This document shows positions 27,201 through 32,876 of a stretch of 64,000 bases of DNA, one piece after another. A program made the position numbers and the translations under genes. Source of the stretch: Phoronis australis (Eukaryota; Phoronida; Phoronidae); contig NMRA01000077.1 of the NCBI GenBank assembly GCA_002633005.1, positions 399,314 through 463,313 on the forward strand, read 5' to 3'. The notes under the pieces are model-generated. The model did not search any database. It was not told the origin of the DNA and saw only the letters and a program-made list of their open reading frames with translations. The stretch's first letter is position 1, and each line of letters starts with the position of its first letter.

Positions 27201-30200
27201 CACCCAGTGGCCATTTTTACTGTTTTTGAGTCTGTTTTTTGGCGTCTACCCCTCTATCAACCAAACCGCTCTAAGTATGATTGTGAAAATTGGCATGTAT
27301 GTTCTTACTATGAAGAGGACGGTTGACGCTGAATTTCCCATTACCCTGATTACTGTGGAGCCTCCTAGTGGCAGTTTTTTTTTGCGCCCATGGCTGTATC
27401 TCCCAAACCGTTTGCAGGATCTTTACTAAATTTAGCAAGTGTATTTATGTTATGTTGACAACGGACAATGACGACTTTAGGATGATTCTGACTACCGGTA
27501 TGCCTCTAGTGGCAATTTAAGTATTTCACATTGACCTCTGTATTTTCATAGGTCTTCAGGTGTATACTTTGTGTTACTTCGTGACTATGAAGGAAAAGTT
27601 CCAAGTAGAAATTTGTTTCTGGCATTCTAATGCTGTGCTAATCTCATATGTTGGTAAATTTGTTTTTGATTCTATGTTTCTATGGTGCTTTAAGCAACTG
27701 ATGCATAGGATGTGCTTGTATTATGAAGATCACTCACATTTTGAAACCTAGCCTATTGAGGAGACAATGACCATGCCTTTCCATTTTGCAAAGTACAACA
27801 TACTACATATATGCCCTCTACTGGCCACTTTATGGTACCAATAAACAACCCTAGTAGGATACCGTATACGGTGCAATTGTGGGCGCATTTCAACGCTCTG
27901 CGTTGCTCTTGTTCTGTTTGAGGACAGATTTTCAGTTATTTCAATATATAATCTCCTTCACTATTGGTTCAATTCATTTTTTCTTCATAACAATGATGGT
28001 GGACCTAAAACAGGTGAAAATTCAAGTAAACTCCAATCAAATGTGTGAACTGAAGCGCAAGTTTCAATTGGTATTCCATTCTTAGCTAACACATCAGAGA
28101 GCCAGCTGCCAACACGTTACGCACCTGTGCTGTGGAATGAGTATCCCGACTGACTGATCAGCCAGTCAGGATCAGTCTGACATTGGCAAACCAATGTTTA
28201 CTCAGTCCAGCTCTCTTATTGTCTGCTTTCATCTGATATGCTCATGTGATCCAGCAATTATGTTGTAAACAGGGTGCCTGATGCTAACCGATATTTAAAA
28301 ATACTATTTGCAAATGACTTTCAACAAATGTCGTGAAGCAGATGTGTTTTGTATGAGATACTTTCACCAAAAAACTTCAAATGGAGAAAATCGGTTGACT
28401 CAGAGAAATTACTTCTAACTTTCACATGTTGATTCCTTTGTATGACTGTAAGCTGAGCTCTGACCAGCTTAACCACAGTATTATGTACCAGCACAGAAGG
28501 CGTGCTTGACAAGTTTAATTCAGCCTGATTCTAGATTAGATCGTGATAGTGGAAATTTCTTGATTTTTACAATCCAGGAGAGTAGTACGTAATGACAGTC
28601 AACAGACACATATACTTTCATGATATTAGGAAGTGTCATAAAGGATTACATGGGTGACCAAGCAACCCAAGCAACTGAACTGAATTGTGTTCTCATTAGT
28701 AAACTACAACCCTTGGGCAATCATTACCCAACAGTGAACGTACCTTTCTTTTTTTCCAAATTTTACTTAAGTGACCTGGTCATTTGACTAAATACCTGAT
28801 AGTTATGAAATTGGGAATCAAATGTGCAGGCTTTCTACTTTTCTAGACTTAATTGTTGTAGTACTTTCTAGATATTTTCCTTCATAGTTGGTAAATACAC
28901 TGATTTGTTGATTTGGTCAAAGACTGACTAGGCTGTCCCTGACCACCAGAATCGTATTTTATTTTTTCAATTGTATGTAGTTTGGTATAAGCATCATTCA
29001 GTACTTCATCCATTAGTGTACAAGAACTGTTGCAATCAACAATGACTCTTTTATGTGACCATGACTTTGCCAAAAAGTTGCCTTGTTTGGATGGATTAAG
29101 TGCTGGCCATTCATAATACATGTGTCTGTGTGAAGTGAAACAGCTATCGACCAACAGCTTCCCGGAAATCGTTTTTCAGCTGAATAAAACGTATTGTCCC
29201 TTATCTAATTATATAATATGTGTTTGTGACATTTACAGCAAGGAGAGATCTGGCCATACCATGCTGAAGATCCCTGCACCATGTGTAGATGTGGCAATGG
29301 CAAAGTGAGCTGTGTAAGCAGAACGTGTGACCCATGTCCTGAGGTATGATACATCGTTATATGCTGAATAGTAACATCCTGAAATATTAGAACGCTCTCT
29401 CTGATACTGTGGTATTAGTCCCACAAAAAGCCATGTACTTGGAGGGCACTGGTCTCATGGCTGTGCAGTGTTGTTGTTTCATGTACTGACTCAGAGGTAA
29501 TAACCCACAATGTTGTGCACTAGTAAGACACTGAAAGTCTTGCAGTTGTTCACTGTTGTTGTTTCATGTGTATATCCAGCTACTTTATTGTTTTGAAAGA
29601 TAAATGACTTGTAGTAAAAAGGTCCTTAGGGTCCGAGTTAACCTAGTCACAGTATGATAGTCGCATAATAAATGGACCTAAATTTTTAGTCACATTTTCA
29701 TCATTTTAAATGAAAGCAACACAAGAGCAAGAATTTCTTGTCAAATTTGAGCTTTGACTAATTATTTTGTCACATTTTAGTCGTATAATAGTTTCAGTCA
29801 TATCTAACTTAGGTTAAGGGAGACCAGTTTCCTGAAAATTAATATGTTTTATTAATTTTGTGAATTTTCGGTTTTATGACCCAATCATTGGTGATGCAAG
29901 CTCTGTTGTTGTGTTTCAGGGTACTCACTCGAACTACATGAAAGCACCTTCTAACTGCCATTGCCCTGTGTGTGAGCGTGTTCCACCTGTTGGTAAGTGT
30001 CCTGCTCTGTTCTCAAGGAGCCTATACACAGCAGTTAAATGGCGATATATGGTTGTTTTCAGAAAAGAAATTTGTCCTCTTTCATCAAAATTACGGTGAA
30101 AATATTGAAAGAGACTAGGAAATCATTTGAAAATTGCTCAACTTTTTGACTCCTAAAGCATTAGACAACTATGAATGCTTCTTACCAGTTGGGATTACAA

Positions 30201-32558
30201 TAGGCACTGATCATCACACCTGGACTAAGGCACTGATCATCACACCTGGACTACCTTCTTTTCTTGAGGGATTAGGGATCAGAGATGGGTGTCAGTGATA
30301 ATCACTGCTTGTTTGTGTCAACATTCTTTCTCAATTGTTTTAGACTCTGCAGAATGTAGCAATTAGGCTTGTCATTAAAATTTTCATTGTTTGATCGGCA
30401 AAATTTGGTTAACTACAACAGAACAAAACAACAATGCAAAATTTTTGGCAACTGACCCAAAGTATAGTACAAAATTGTAAGTTGTTGGGCGCTCTACAAA
30501 CTAGACAGGAAACTATGACACTCAAGAGCATTGATAGCACTGCTCATTGGTTGATATGCCTCTCCTGTATTGTGTAATCTTCCTGGGCAAAATATGGGAC
30601 CAGTTGACTTCTGTACTCTACGGCTTATCAGTAGTAGAATGTAGTTAAATTTTGAATGGTGGTGCGGGTCATGGTTTGACCATTTTGAATGAGAAGAAGT
30701 TTTCCCTTTTTGAAAACTGAGTTGTTTTAATGATTACTTTTTGTAAAGTTTATAGCAGTGTAGTGTAACCCTTCATATACTAGGATTAATTGTCTTACTG
30801 TCAGATCTTTTCGTTTGACATGTTCTAAAATTTGAAACACTCAGCTTGGAAAAAAATAAGTGTGAATTTCATGTACTGAACTTTACATGGTATTGGTTTT
30901 TCAAAGATTTAGTATTGCTCAAATCTATACACAAAGTGTGAATTTATTTACGACTAGTTGTGGTTGTACATTAGCATGCACTTTGGGCTGGGAGGTTTAA
31001 CTACTTCACCTAGTGGCTCAGAGTTTTGGGCTGGGAGGTGTAACTGGTCCAGGTAGTAGCGGATGGTTGTAAATCACAGGTGTCATTCAAACAATTATTA
31101 GGCCTTTGAAAGTGACACACAAGGTCAGTGAAAGTAGTTCTTTGTGAACCCTGTGGAGTGCACTAAGTAAACACCTTAACAAGGTCTTTTTGTTTGAAGT
31201 ATGTCCCGAAAATAATAGGTGCGTTGCAAGCTCCGTTTCCAGAGATAAAAAGGAGACCGTGTATAGGAGATATAAGGTCATTTATTATGACTGATAACTG
31301 TACAGAAATATGAGTGTACAGATAACATAAAATAAAATAATAGTCTCTGGAAAGATGGGCAATAAGAAGCACCACAAGAGATGTTGACGACAGCTCATGC
31401 CCATCCGGCTTTATAGTCCTGGCTGAGAAAATAATTGTTTTATTACCACCAATCGGTTTTGAACACCCAAGCCCAGAATAAGACTCTAGTTAATACCTTT
31501 GTGTGGATCTTTTACAGCGGTGGGGAAGAAATGTCAACTTAACTACACGTACGACATTTACCGTGACTCTGATGGCTGCGAGACTGAATTCCGTATCCCT
31601 ATTACCTGGTGTGCTGGAAAGTGTGATTCTGTAGAGTATGCCCTGCAGTCTGCTGATGGAGAAAAGAAGGACTGCAAGTGCTGCGCAGGTCTGCATCATA
31701 GCACCTATTTGTTGACTGGGAACTGACCTTCTTTGTGACATATGCAGTACAATTTTACCAAGTTTGGGTAAAATAATTGTGAAAATGGATCTTCACTTTA
31801 TTTTTTTAAATCTTCTAACTTTTTGTGAATGACCATAATGTTTCAAACCTTTGTCTGATAGTAGATATGGCATAGAATTGAGGTGTTGAGGTTCTTGTTT
31901 TAATATTAACTCTTAATCATTCGCAGGTGTGGAAGATAAATCCTCAGAAAGTTCTCTTAAACTCAAGTGTCCTGATGGTTCATCAAAGACTATTCGTTAT
32001 GTCAAGTTCAAGGAGTGTAACTGTGAAACCTGCGGTGGTGTGTAACACTTTTTTCACATATTTCTCAGAAAATAAATATCTTGTGCATTTGTATTGGTAA
32101 CGTAAGAACTATAATTTTGTTACGACATGAATTAAAGTAAAAAGTCATGTCAGGTTCGTCATGCATGAGCAGGTGACTCATTCGACTTTCTCTTGCTGGA
32201 ACATCAGTCAACTGCAGGTTACTTCCCTGTCATTGTTAAGACCCATGTATACACTTAAGTCATATATATTTTGCTGAAAATGAATATTCTGTGCATGATA
32301 TTGTAAACGATAAAATTTTCATTTACTGTTTTTTAAATATTTATTGCTTTTTAATGTTTAACAAATTGTTTTATTATCACATTGTTATTCTCAATGTGAA
32401 GTTTTACCTTGATAATGATTACTTAATTCACTCTAGCTGCATGTTATTCTGTTTTCACAGAGACATCTACTCTGCCACCAAAAAGTGTAAAAACCAAAAA
32501 GGGGAACAAATTTGCACCACAGGCCATTTCCAGTTCAAAAGAATCCAGATTGCGGTGA
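158..32558 (+). CDS. SSPO: SCO-spondin-like secreted glycoprotein, 3' part (33 exons, 5' end outside window)
   Basis: The joined exons give one open frame of about 1,468 codons. Order: Thr/Pro-rich linker; VWC-like piece; TSP1 x2; TIL with VWC; TSP1 with VWC; TSP1 x3; TIL with VWC; TSP1 x2; TIL with VWC; TSP1 x2; TIL with VWC; TSP1; TIL-like plus long VWC; CTCK; basic tail. Alternating TSP1 and TIL modules ending in a cystine knot are the hallmark of the C-terminal half of SCO-spondin, the main protein of Reissner's fibre. The N-terminal EMI and VWD region would lie upstream. Several TSP1 repeats carry WxxW motifs for C-mannosylation, so the protein should be secreted. Splice sites are GT-AG and phases are mutually consistent, with mostly phase-1 borders between modules and phase-2 introns inside the VWC pieces. 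Another mucin- or VWF-like CTCK protein with TSP1 repeats is possible. The domain reading is firm; the exact orthology is inferred. Confidence 0.75.
312..407 (+). CDS. SSPO: SCO-spondin-like exon: Thr/Pro/Ser-rich linker
   Basis: This 96-bp symmetric phase-1 exon encodes a mucin-like stretch rich in Thr, Pro and Ser (for example TSPLTSTQPAAELSTQPP). Such segments are O-glycosylated spacers in SCO-spondin-type proteins. Confidence 0.6.
659..706 (+). CDS. SSPO: SCO-spondin-like exon: Thr/Pro-rich linker, second part
   Basis: This 48-bp symmetric phase-1 exon, acceptor TTTACAG and donor GTGAGA, continues the linker with QPPHPETTVSPTTLE. Confidence 0.55.
707..1733. repeat. Intron with old copies of the CCTAGTGGC repeat family
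   Basis: From about 1030 to 1580 there are diverged monomers with the anchors CTCCTAGTGAC and CCACCTAGTGGC and the phrase TTTTCATGAAATTTGG, shared with the larger element at 26030-27888. No gene is seen in the rest. Confidence 0.5.
1734..1923 (+). CDS. SSPO: SCO-spondin-like exon: linker and start of VWC-like module
   Basis: A phase 1-to-2 exon encoding about 63 residues. It begins LCSVDMKSVRNVL and ends VIHVDCNN, just before a split cysteine codon. The following exon completes CNNCTC, the usual start of the short VWC-like module in this gene. Confidence 0.7.
2217..2368 (+). CDS. SSPO: SCO-spondin-like exon: VWC-like end plus TSP1 repeat 1
   Basis: A phase 2-to-1 exon. It opens with CTCIDGKLDCT, a CxCxxGxxxC VWC-like motif, and continues into a short TSP1 repeat with SSWSACSVTCGVGTQTKC. 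The repeat lacks the usual basic Arg ladder and is shorter than average. Confidence 0.85.
2862..3023 (+). CDS. SSPO: SCO-spondin-like exon: TSP1 repeat 2
   Basis: A symmetric phase-1 162-bp exon holding a complete TSP1 repeat with PWSNCSVDCDGGEQRRTRKC and six cysteines. An N lies 14 bp into the following intron, at 3037. Confidence 0.9.
3024..3884. other. Intron, AT-rich, with dispersed repeat near its end
   Basis: No coding signal. The last ~150 bp (about 3700-3850) are clearly related to 9780-9960, suggesting a duplicated intron segment or a dispersed repeat. Confidence 0.5.
3885..4125 (+). CDS. SSPO: SCO-spondin-like exon: TIL domain 1, unsplit
   Basis: A phase 1-to-2 exon holding a whole trypsin-inhibitor-like cysteine-rich (TIL) domain: CMAPKEFVTCANDCHKTC, then CEAGCACPDG and CVPAAECPC, followed by the start of a VWC-like module ending CEE(W/C). 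It is the only clear TIL domain in the window encoded by a single exon. Confidence 0.9.
4126..6415. other. Two introns flanking the 47-bp exon, no other feature seen
   Basis: AT-rich sequence with no convincing coding or RNA feature apart from the exon at 5400-5446. Confidence 0.4.
5400..5446 (+). CDS. SSPO: SCO-spondin-like micro-exon: VWC-like module
   Basis: A 47-bp phase 2-to-1 exon encoding CVCKDGKISCKSKECD. It closes the VWC-like motif started in the previous exon. A paralogous 47-bp exon lies at 15763-15809. Confidence 0.8.
6416..6494 (+). CDS. SSPO: SCO-spondin-like exon: TSP1 repeat 3, first half
   Basis: A phase 1-to-2 exon with CGWSDWSDYGTCSTTCGEGV. It contains a WSDW C-mannosylation motif and the first two TSP1 cysteines. 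This is the only TSP1 repeat here split by an intron. Confidence 0.85.
6827..6991 (+). CDS. SSPO: SCO-spondin-like exon: TSP1 repeat 3, second half, plus VWC-like start
   Basis: A phase 2-to-2 exon. It finishes the repeat with RKNNGSECVGPRQETRPC and NLTDCPS, then runs directly into CLYEGQQYELGETI, a VWC-like module with no TIL domain in between. One TIL unit therefore seems absent from this block. Confidence 0.85.
6992..8782. repeat. Intron filled largely by diverged CCTAGTGGC-family monomers
   Basis: About 7480-8720 contains repeated short anchors (CCCACTAGTGGCATTTT, GCCACCTAGTGGTCAT, CTCCCTAGCGACCATTTT) at irregular intervals with TTCATGAAATTTGG between. It is an old, degenerated relative of the element at 26030-27888. 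About 7280-7400 carries another dispersed sequence with GGTGACCTGGG repeats. Confidence 0.5.
8783..8835 (+). CDS. SSPO: SCO-spondin-like micro-exon: VWC-like module
   Basis: A 53-bp phase 2-to-1 exon encoding KCNENGKIAKITNPAKV, the closing CxxxGK piece of the VWC-like module begun at 6827. The same-length exon at 23336-23388 is its counterpart in another block. Confidence 0.65.
9339..9521 (+). CDS. SSPO: SCO-spondin-like exon: TSP1 repeat 4
   Basis: A symmetric phase-1 exon with GGWSDWSEPSNCSEPCGDKG and VRTRMC. The WSDW motif and six cysteines are present. The repeat is longer than its neighbours because of an insertion near CGVKGEGGLKVEPC. Confidence 0.9.
10816..10944. repeat. 20-bp minisatellite, six copies
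   Basis: Unit about TTGTATTGTCAAATAGTATA, head to tail, ending ~40 bp before the acceptor of the TSP1 exon at 10986. Differences between units are limited to one or two bases. Confidence 0.9.
10986..11156 (+). CDS. SSPO: SCO-spondin-like exon: TSP1 repeat 5
   Basis: A symmetric phase-1 171-bp exon with PWTKCSKTCGRGEKTRSRKC and CNTQECP. A decayed copy of this exon lies just downstream at about 11300-11575. A 20-bp tandem array ends about 40 bp upstream of its acceptor. Confidence 0.9.
11300..11575 (+). pseudogene. Decayed copy of a TSP1 exon
   Basis: The stretch CCTTGGACCTTGTGTAGTAA and the following bases parallel the exon at 10986-11156 (CCTTGGACTAAGTGCAGTAA), including GAAGACACG, TGCCCCAGCCCA(T/C)G and the end GACCAGGAGATGAAGGA versus GAGCAGGAGACAGAGGA. 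Cysteine codons are lost, no matching donor is present, and the middle has expanded as a 42-bp minisatellite. It is almost certainly not translated. Confidence 0.75.
11401..11560. repeat. 42-bp minisatellite inside the decayed TSP1 exon
   Basis: Units start at 11401, 11448, 11490 and 11532. Each begins GTGTGCTGCCCCAGCC, a piece of TSP1 coding sequence. The first unit has a ~5-bp insertion, the others are nearly identical. Confidence 0.88.
11991..12161 (+). CDS. SSPO: SCO-spondin-like exon: TSP1 repeat 6
   Basis: A symmetric phase-1 171-bp exon with YSDWSPCEGDCGSGEQTRSR and CELKPC; a standard TSP1 repeat. Confidence 0.9.
12700..12870. repeat. Dispersed ~165-bp repeat, copy 1
   Basis: Begins near AGGCCTAGGCTGGCGAAATA, contains GTCATTTATTATGAC and ends near CCACAAGAGAT then CATGCCCATG. 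Related copies are at 17085-17225 and 31235-31401. Confidence 0.65.
13165..13295 (+). CDS. SSPO: SCO-spondin-like exon: TIL domain 2, first part
   Basis: A phase 1-to-0 exon with YYCKKSCPKTCEHLREEVEC and CVLGCNCEE. The donor is GTTAGT. The intron interrupts the TIL domain two residues after the CxC pair. Confidence 0.85.
13296..14441. other. Intron inside TIL domain 2
   Basis: No coding, RNA or repeat feature that I can support; AT-rich throughout. Confidence 0.35.
14442..14569 (+). CDS. SSPO: SCO-spondin-like exon: TIL domain 2, second part, plus VWC-like start
   Basis: A phase 0-to-2 exon that begins GKVLNAEGVCVPESHCKC, completing TIL domain 2, and continues with LKPGEKIKENCREG, the start of the VWC-like module. 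Confidence 0.85.
14885..15050 (-). repeat. tRNA-derived SINE with internal 46-bp duplication
   Basis: On the minus strand an A-box-like TGACCTAGTGCG (about 15026-15037) and a perfect B box GGTTCGAGTCC (14983-14993) lie 33 bp apart, as in a tRNA promoter. The unit is bounded by AGCAGTGTG arms that pair with CACACTGCT. The 3' part with a second B-box-like GGTTCAAGTCC is duplicated in tandem. Confidence 0.7.
15051..15762. other. Intron, no feature seen
   Basis: Intronic sequence between the SINE and the 47-bp exon; no coding or RNA signal. Confidence 0.35.
15763..15809 (+). CDS. SSPO: SCO-spondin-like micro-exon: VWC-like module
   Basis: A 47-bp phase 2-to-1 exon encoding VCEKGKIVYTDFACI. It is the counterpart of the exon at 5400-5446; the CxC of that exon is reduced to a single cysteine here. 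Confidence 0.75.
16040..16400. repeat. Dispersed repeat, related to 57290-57610
   Basis: Shared phrases include TTTTGAGAT(C/T)TCATCTTGAA, TTGATG/ACCATTGTT and AAAGACATGGT(T/C). A further relative of the second half is at about 43250-43390. Confidence 0.5.
16457..16657 (+). CDS. SSPO: SCO-spondin-like exon: divergent TSP1 repeat 7
   Basis: A symmetric phase-1 201-bp exon with GKWTPYTRCPVTCIPPGGNA, then EQTRSR and CDIADCP. It is longer and more divergent than the other repeats, with extra prolines and an NAT glycosylation site in the second loop. Confidence 0.85.
17085..17225. repeat. Dispersed ~165-bp repeat, copy 2
   Basis: Contains AAGGAGACCGAGTTTGGCAA and ends CCACAAGAGATGTTGAAAAC then AGCTCATGCCCAT, as in the copies at 12700 and 31235. 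Its end is only 27 bp from the start of TSP1 exon 17252. Confidence 0.7.
17252..17419 (+). CDS. SSPO: SCO-spondin-like exon: TSP1 repeat 8
   Basis: A symmetric phase-1 exon with VWDDWTDWSDCDEECGGGQK and TRTRKV. It has two overlapping WxxW motifs and is a textbook repeat. A dispersed repeat ends about 27 bp before the exon, so it supplies much of the acceptor region. Confidence 0.92.
17420..18237. other. Intron before TIL domain 3, no feature seen
   Basis: Longer open frames here are interrupted and lack any domain. I see no gene or repeat I can support. Confidence 0.35.
18238..18396 (+). CDS. SSPO: SCO-spondin-like exon: TIL domain 3, first part
   Basis: A phase 1-to-1 exon with QCRDSDKEYVQCARKCPRTC and TATCECPADKYGQDG. 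The intron falls in a glycine codon just before GCVPAADC, further along the domain than in TIL domains 2 and 4. Confidence 0.85.
18792..18912 (+). CDS. SSPO: SCO-spondin-like exon: TIL domain 3, second part, plus VWC-like start
   Basis: A phase 1-to-2 exon encoding GCVPAADCRCTVVLKTDNGT and FQPGEKVKRDTCNE. It is followed by a four-copy 41-bp tandem repeat in the intron. Confidence 0.85.
18949..19114. repeat. 41-bp tandem repeat, four copies
   Basis: Units start ACTATCATATGGTCATTACA and end TTGGACCTTAGTAA. They are essentially identical, so the expansion is recent. Confidence 0.92.
20001..20197 (+). CDS. SSPO: SCO-spondin-like exon: VWC-like end plus TSP1 repeat 9
   Basis: A phase 2-to-1 exon. 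CVCEDGILRCTEMVC closes the VWC-like module and continues without an intron into a TSP1 repeat with WTPWKDGDCSVECGEGTMVQ. The fusion of VWC end and TSP1 matches the layout of exon 2217-2368. Confidence 0.88.
20664..20828 (+). CDS. SSPO: SCO-spondin-like exon: TSP1 repeat 10
   Basis: A symmetric phase-1 165-bp exon with GDWGNWTECSATCDGGQMER and CNTKPC. It has a WGNW C-mannosylation motif. Confidence 0.92.
21362..21451. repeat. 45-bp direct duplication
   Basis: Two identical adjacent copies beginning AAAGTCTTCATGAAAACAAT in the intron before TIL domain 4. Confidence 0.9.
21647..21786 (+). CDS. SSPO: SCO-spondin-like exon: TIL domain 4, first part
   Basis: A phase 1-to-0 exon with YRKPPNCANSCPATCADVS and CEEGCACPTGT. 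The intron is phase 0 but lies two residues later than in TIL domain 2. Confidence 0.88.
22000..22110. repeat. 15-bp G-rich minisatellite, seven to eight copies
   Basis: Unit GTGCCAAGGGGGGCT with G6 runs every 15 bp on the sense strand, inside the intron that splits TIL domain 4. Could form G-quadruplexes. Confidence 0.9.
22309..22464. repeat. 53-bp tandem repeat, three copies
   Basis: Units begin GAGTGGATCCTATTAGCCAT and are almost identical; same intron as the 15-bp minisatellite. Confidence 0.92.
22549..22706 (+). CDS. SSPO: SCO-spondin-like exon: TIL domain 4, second part, plus VWC-like start
   Basis: A phase 0-to-2 exon beginning VENSEGKCVPIAECPC, then a longer spacer and FPPGAELKSEAKD before the split cysteine codon. 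Confidence 0.87.
23336..23388 (+). CDS. SSPO: SCO-spondin-like micro-exon: VWC-like module
   Basis: A 53-bp phase 2-to-1 exon encoding ECNSGTWVCKEKPVNPN, with the CxxGxWxC signature that closes VWC-like modules. Confidence 0.82.
23389..24192. other. Intron with pyrimidine-rich TTTCCTCTT reiterations
   Basis: About 23515-23630 repeats TTTCCTCTT loosely five times. No gene is seen. Confidence 0.4.
24193..24357 (+). CDS. SSPO: SCO-spondin-like exon: TSP1 repeat 11, last
   Basis: A symmetric phase-1 165-bp exon with KWSEFSNCSAPCGLGIQTAT and CDAGPC. It is the last TSP1 repeat before the C-terminal block. Confidence 0.9.
24358..25426. other. Intron before the C-terminal block, no feature seen
   Basis: AT-rich; no coding or repeat feature supported. 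Confidence 0.35.
25427..25638 (+). CDS. SSPO: SCO-spondin-like exon: TIL-like domain 5 and start of VWC domain
   Basis: A phase 1-to-0 exon. CSENEEFKYPRDKPTEGECG and VCVCKSGYFRDNKNKCV form a TIL-like domain. CVVHTKDGTKLVKQ then opens a longer VWC domain that continues in the next exon after a 3.6-kb intron. Confidence 0.85.
26030..27888. mobile_element. Element with 11-bp inverted ends and a ~445-bp higher-order tandem core
   Basis: ATGCGCCCACA at the left end is the reverse complement of TGTGGGCGCAT at the right end. After a GC-rich CCGT/GGCGT microsatellite lead (26077-26125), the core repeats with GTGCCCCCTAGTGGC-type anchors at 26156, 26601, 27053 and 27500 (periods 445, 452 and 447). 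Each unit holds three ~145-bp related monomers, each with an xCCTAGTGGC anchor and ATTTTCATGAAATTTGG or similar. No transposase frame is present, so it would be non-autonomous. No clear target-site duplication is visible. Confidence 0.65.
29239..29343 (+). CDS. SSPO: SCO-spondin-like exon: VWC domain core
   Basis: A symmetric phase-0 105-bp exon with GEIWPYHAEDPCTMCRCGNG and VSCVSRTCDPCPE, the classic VWC core (CxxCxC then CxxxxC). Confidence 0.88.
29920..29992 (+). CDS. SSPO: SCO-spondin-like exon: VWC end and linker to CTCK
   Basis: A phase 0-to-1 73-bp exon encoding APSNCHCPVCERVPPVG, a cysteine-rich end of the VWC domain. It restores phase 1 for the CTCK exon. Confidence 0.8.
30206..30255. 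repeat. Short direct duplication in intron
   Basis: AGGCACTGATCATCACACCT plus a few bases occurs twice in tandem. The rest of the intron 29993-31234 shows nothing else. Confidence 0.75.
31235..31401. repeat. Dispersed ~165-bp repeat, copy 3
   Basis: Contains AAAAGGAGACCGTGTATAGG, GGTCATTTATTATGACTG and the end CCACAAGAGATGTTGACGAC with CAGCTCATGCCCAT, matching copies 1 and 2. It lies 116 bp before the CTCK exon. Confidence 0.7.
31518..31688 (+). CDS. SSPO: SCO-spondin-like exon: C-terminal cystine knot, first part
   Basis: A symmetric phase-1 171-bp exon with VGKKCQLNYTYDIYRDSDGC, WCAGKCDSVEYAL and KDCKCCAG. The CxGxC ring motif (CAGKC) and the CKCC pattern identify the CTCK domain found at the end of SCO-spondin, mucins and VWF. 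It normally drives disulphide-linked dimerisation. The donor, GTCTGC, is weak. Confidence 0.9.
31927..32037 (+). CDS. SSPO: SCO-spondin-like exon: C-terminal cystine knot, second part
   Basis: A phase-1 exon with LKCPDGSSKTIRYVKFKECN and CETCG, completing the CxCxxC end of the CTCK. Two possible GT donors overlap here, and reading straight on meets a TAA two codons later. The 3' border (32037 or slightly beyond) is therefore uncertain. Confidence 0.8.
32461..32558 (+). CDS. SSPO: SCO-spondin-like last exon: Lys/Ser-rich tail
   Basis: The acceptor TTTTCACAG at 32452-32460 opens this exon. In phase 1, the phase of all other module borders in this gene, it encodes a 31-residue basic tail beginning TSTLPPKSVKTKKGNK and stops at TGA 32556-32558, about 40 bp before AATAAA. 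In phase 2 it would run to a TAA at 32609-32611, beyond that poly(A) signal, which is less likely. A third option is that the protein ends at the TAA right after the CTCK and this exon is untranslated. Confidence 0.5.
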
Positions 32559-32596
32559 AAAGAAAAGGAATCTCAAGAGAATTTCCAAGAAGCAGA

Positions 32597-32602
32597 AATA
32601 AA
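32597..32602 (+). terminator. Candidate poly(A) signal of the SCO-spondin-like gene
   Basis: AATAAA about 40 bp after the preferred stop codon. A second cluster of four overlapping AATAAA hexamers lies at 32852-32876 and is followed by T-rich sequence, so alternative ends are possible. Confidence 0.5.
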
Positions 32603-32851
32603 AGCTATTAATTTCTACACAGAATGAGAGCAAGATGATTTACTTATTGACTTCAGTCTAGTGGCAATACAAGTCCTTTAGGATCATGGTTGATTCTGAT
32701 AAAAAGGAGACTTTCACTTTTACGCACTAGTTTCTAGCTCTTCCTACAATAACGTCTTAAAGCATCTTGCTCCTTGTTCTGGAAATAATGACAGAAAGTG
32801 TGATAATGACCATGAAATGATCTTTAGTTTAGACGAAGCATTCAAAAATCA

Positions 32852-32876
32852 AATAAAAAGTAATAAATAAAATAAA
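32852..32876 (+). terminator. Cluster of four AATAAA hexamers
   Basis: Four AATAAA hexamers (32852, 32862, 32866 and 32871) followed by a T-rich stretch. This is a good candidate for the main 3' end of the SCO-spondin-like transcript. Confidence 0.4.
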
